Positions 5,656 to 7,113 of a DNA stretch of 7,113 bases are shown here, piece by piece. The notes beneath the pieces were generated by a model. That model was given only the letters and a program-made list of their open reading frames with translations, was not told where the DNA came from and made no database searches. The stretch covers positions 1 through 7,113 of the forward strand of contig SKYD01000127.1 of the NCBI GenBank assembly GCA_007128075.1. Reading direction: 5' to 3'. A program made the translations under genes and the position numbers. The number at the start of each line of letters is the position of its first letter. The first letter of the stretch is position 1. Source of the DNA: Thiorhodovibrio sp. GTDB taxonomy: Bacteria; Pseudomonadota; Gammaproteobacteria; Chromatiales; Chromatiaceae.

Positions 5656-5855
5656 ACATCATCCTCTGCGCTGTCCTGCCATTCTTTTATTTGATTGGCT
5701 GCGTGGTTGGCAAATAGACAAACTTCGTTTTGTTCTTGCAAATCCTGTTCAATGAGCACAATCACGCGCACCTGCTGACGCTCCAGTTTTTTAAGTTCTT
5801 CAGGGAGGGGCAGCCGTCCATTTTCAACAGCAGCACAGAATTCGATGGCTTGCAT
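5646..5855 (-). CDS. antitoxin of the MazF/PemK-type toxin
   Basis: 69-aa small protein. Residues 1-35 (MQAIEFCAAVENGRLPLPEE and a VRVIVLIEQ strand) resemble the beta-rich N-terminal part of short antitoxins that precede MazF- or RelE-type toxins. The tail IKEWQDSAEDDVWT is acidic with Trp residues, typical of a toxin-binding segment. Start ATG 5855-5853 has a good ribosome site, GAGGA 7 nt upstream. Its last codons overlap the mazF start by 10 bp. The gene begins only 77 bp after the stop of the sensor-kinase gene, and the gap is largely palindrome copy 3, so either a compact promoter lies there or it is partly read from the kinase operon. I infer its antitoxin role from position and shape; a specific family name is uncertain. 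Confidence 0.75.
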   Translation of the reverse strand: MQAIEFCAAVENGRLPLPEELKKLERQQVRVIVLIEQDLQEQNEVCLFANHAANQIKEWQDSAEDDVWT

Positions 5856-5886
5856 AGGAAGTTCCTCGGTCGATTGTTGGTGTGTA

Positions 5887-5908
5887 GGGGCGGTTCGCGA
5901 ACCGCCCC
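5887..5908. repeat. REP/MITE-like GC-rich palindrome, copy 3
   Basis: A perfect 22-bp palindrome, GGGGCGGTTCG + CGAACCGCCCC, flanked on the left by TGTA as in copy 1 and on the right by CGAC as in copy 2. A third half-site, ATTGGGGCGGGC (5921-5932), lies 12 bp to the right and ends against the kinase stop codon. CCGCCCC (5902-5908) and GGGGCGG (5924-5930) could pair as an alternative stem. No T-run is present. Confidence 0.88.
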
Positions 5909-5932
5909 GACTGTTAAAACATTGGGGCGGGC

Positions 5933-7113
5933 TTAATCGGTCATCTCCATCTCCATCCCCAGCTCCGCTGCCAGTTGGGTTAATTGCTCCAGCGCAATCT
6001 CGAAATCATAGTCGTTGACGGTTTTGAGCAACTGCTGTGCTTGAGGTGCCAGCGGTCCATCGCTGAGTTGAGCGCACAATTGGCTCACTGCTTCGCGGGC
6101 TTGGGCATCGAAGTTTTGCAACAAGTCTTTGGCAACGACAAAGTGTTCACGATTGATGGTGGTCGTGTTTGCAGTTGATGGTTGCTGTGTGCTATGCCAC
6201 ACCGCTTCAGCTTGGTCAATGGTGGCGATGATTGGCTCCAGCGCATGTTCTAACAATTGCAACAGTGCCTGACATGCGGCGAGCGGCTGGGCGTCGGCGA
6301 TGGCTTGTTCCAGTGCCAGGGCGTGCTCGATCACCGCTTGTGCGCCAATGTTGGCAGCCAGCCCCTTAATGGTGTGGGCGTGCCGCCGTGCATCGGGATG
6401 CTGGTCGGGGTCAGGCAAGGTGGACTGCAACGCCTCCAGTTCGGTGCGAAAATGGGCGCGGCTCTTGAACACAAGATCCAAATACAACTCGGCATGATCG
6501 CCCATGCGTCGCAACGCCCGCTCGCTGTCTAGCCCGGGCAACGGCGGCAAGTTGGTTGCAGCAGGTGGCGTTGATTGTGGCTCTGGTTCTGGTGTTGATT
6601 CAGCAGCCGCGGCTTTGCCCACCGGCGGTAATTGGCGTTGGAGTACGGCAGCAAGCTGATCGGGATCGATTGGCTTGGCGACATAATCGTTCATGCCCGC
6701 CTCGATGCAGATGTCGCGGTCTCCCACCAAAGCATTGGCGGTCATGGCGATGATTGGCAGGTCACCAAACCGCGGCTGCTGGCGAATGGCGCGGGTGGCG
6801 GTCAGACCGTCCATCACCGGCATTTGCATGTCCATGAACACTGCGTCAAATTCTGCTTTATTCAGCCACTCCAGACATTCTTGCCCATGATTGGCGATGG
6901 TCACCTGCATCCCGAGCTTTTCTAACAGCACCGTCGCCAGTTGCTGATTCAGCGCGTTATCTTCCACTAACAGCACCTGGCGCTCGGGCAATGTGGGCTG
7001 CTCGGCTGCGGGTGCCTGGTCAGTCGTCGTCGGCTCAGGTTCGGCAAAAAGATTGATAATGGCATCAAACAACCCACTGGGCAGGAACGGCTTGGGCAGG
7101 ATGCCATCGACGA
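5933..7113 (-). CDS. C-terminal part of a hybrid sensor kinase: receiver tail, receiver, HPt (5' end outside window)
   Basis: 392 complete codons are visible; the frame is open to the window edge, so a TTG-started 379-aa product would be an artefact. Counting from the first full codon (7111): residues 1-22 (DGILPKPF, conserved Lys7) are the end of a first receiver domain. Residues about 44-163 are a complete second receiver: Glu50/Asp51, phospho-acceptor Asp94 in FMDMQMPVMDG, Thr124, Lys146. A Pro/Ala/Glu-rich linker (about 163-190) leads to an HPt domain with phospho-His246 in HAHTIKG, followed by a second linker and a helical C-terminal segment seen in similar kinases. Two receivers plus HPt fit the end of a phosphorelay hybrid histidine kinase; sensor and kinase domains would lie beyond 7113. 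The input signal and output regulator are unknown. Stop TAA at 5933-5935. Confidence 0.9.
   Translation of the reverse strand, partial: VDGILPKPFLPSGLFDAIINLFAEPEPTTTDQAPAAEQPTLPERQVLLVEDNALNQQLATVLLEKLGMQVTIANHGQECLEWLNKAEFDAVFMDMQMPVMDGLTATRAIRQQPRFGDLPIIAMTANALVGDRDICIEAGMNDYVAKPIDPDQLAAVLQRQLPPVGKAAAAESTPEPEPQSTPPAATNLPPLPGLDSERALRRMGDHAELYLDLVFKSRAHFRTELEALQSTLPDPDQHPDARRHAHTIKGLAANIGAQAVIEHALALEQAIADAQPLAACQALLQLLEHALEPIIATIDQAEAVWHSTQQPSTANTTTINREHFVVAKDLLQNFDAQAREAVSQLCAQLSDGPLAPQAQQLLKTVNDYDFEIALEQLTQLAAELGMEMEMTD

Noticed and set aside
2562..5908. CRISPR-like array from the recurring palindrome
   Set aside because: The three copies are about 1.5-1.9 kb apart with genes between them, not regularly spaced short spacers.

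Overview
The window most likely comes from a gammaproteobacterium. The main evidence is the C-terminal two thirds of Mfd at the left edge, which follows the enterobacterial/gammaproteobacterial Mfd sequence almost motif for motif. The species cannot be named from this stretch. The two flanking housekeeping or signalling genes are GC-rich (a sampled mfd line is about 58% GC), while part of the middle is much more AT-rich (about 35% in a sampled line of the Uma2 gene).

Layout: (1) 1-2367, plus strand: 3' part of mfd, the transcription-repair coupling factor. (2) 2368-5932: an accessory island in which every recognised gene is on the minus strand. Read in its own direction, from high to low coordinates, it holds a MazE-like antitoxin and MazF/PemK-type toxin, a VapB-VapC pair, a 59-aa orphan antitoxin-like protein, a Uma2-family (DUF820) nuclease-like protein, and an MntA-HepT (nucleotidyltransferase/HEPN) pair. 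(3) 5933-7113, minus strand: 3' part of a hybrid sensor kinase, with the tail of one receiver domain, a complete receiver domain and an HPt domain. mfd and the kinase gene therefore converge on the island.

The island is structured by repeats. Three copies of a GC-rich palindrome (core GGGGCGGTTCG/CGAACCGCCCC) lie at 2562, 4417 and 5887, so one group of modules sits between each pair of copies. A 56-bp direct repeat (52 of 56 identical) brackets the mntA-hepT pair. A 72-bp sequence at 4088-4159, directly after the stop of the 59-aa gene, has the features of an integron attC recombination site: R'' GTCTAAC, R' GTTATGT, and a long imperfect stem with an extrahelical base. The island thus looks assembled from mobile pieces: cassettes, repeat-flanked toxin-antitoxin units and REP/MITE-like palindromes.

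The three toxin-antitoxin pairs share the same design: antitoxin first, toxin second, with overlapping ends (10, 4 and 4 bp), which suggests translational coupling. They would act as stability or stress/phage-response modules. No link with mfd or the kinase beyond position is visible. None of the individual families is new. The unusual part is the architecture: attC, 56-bp repeats and palindromes delimiting the modules.
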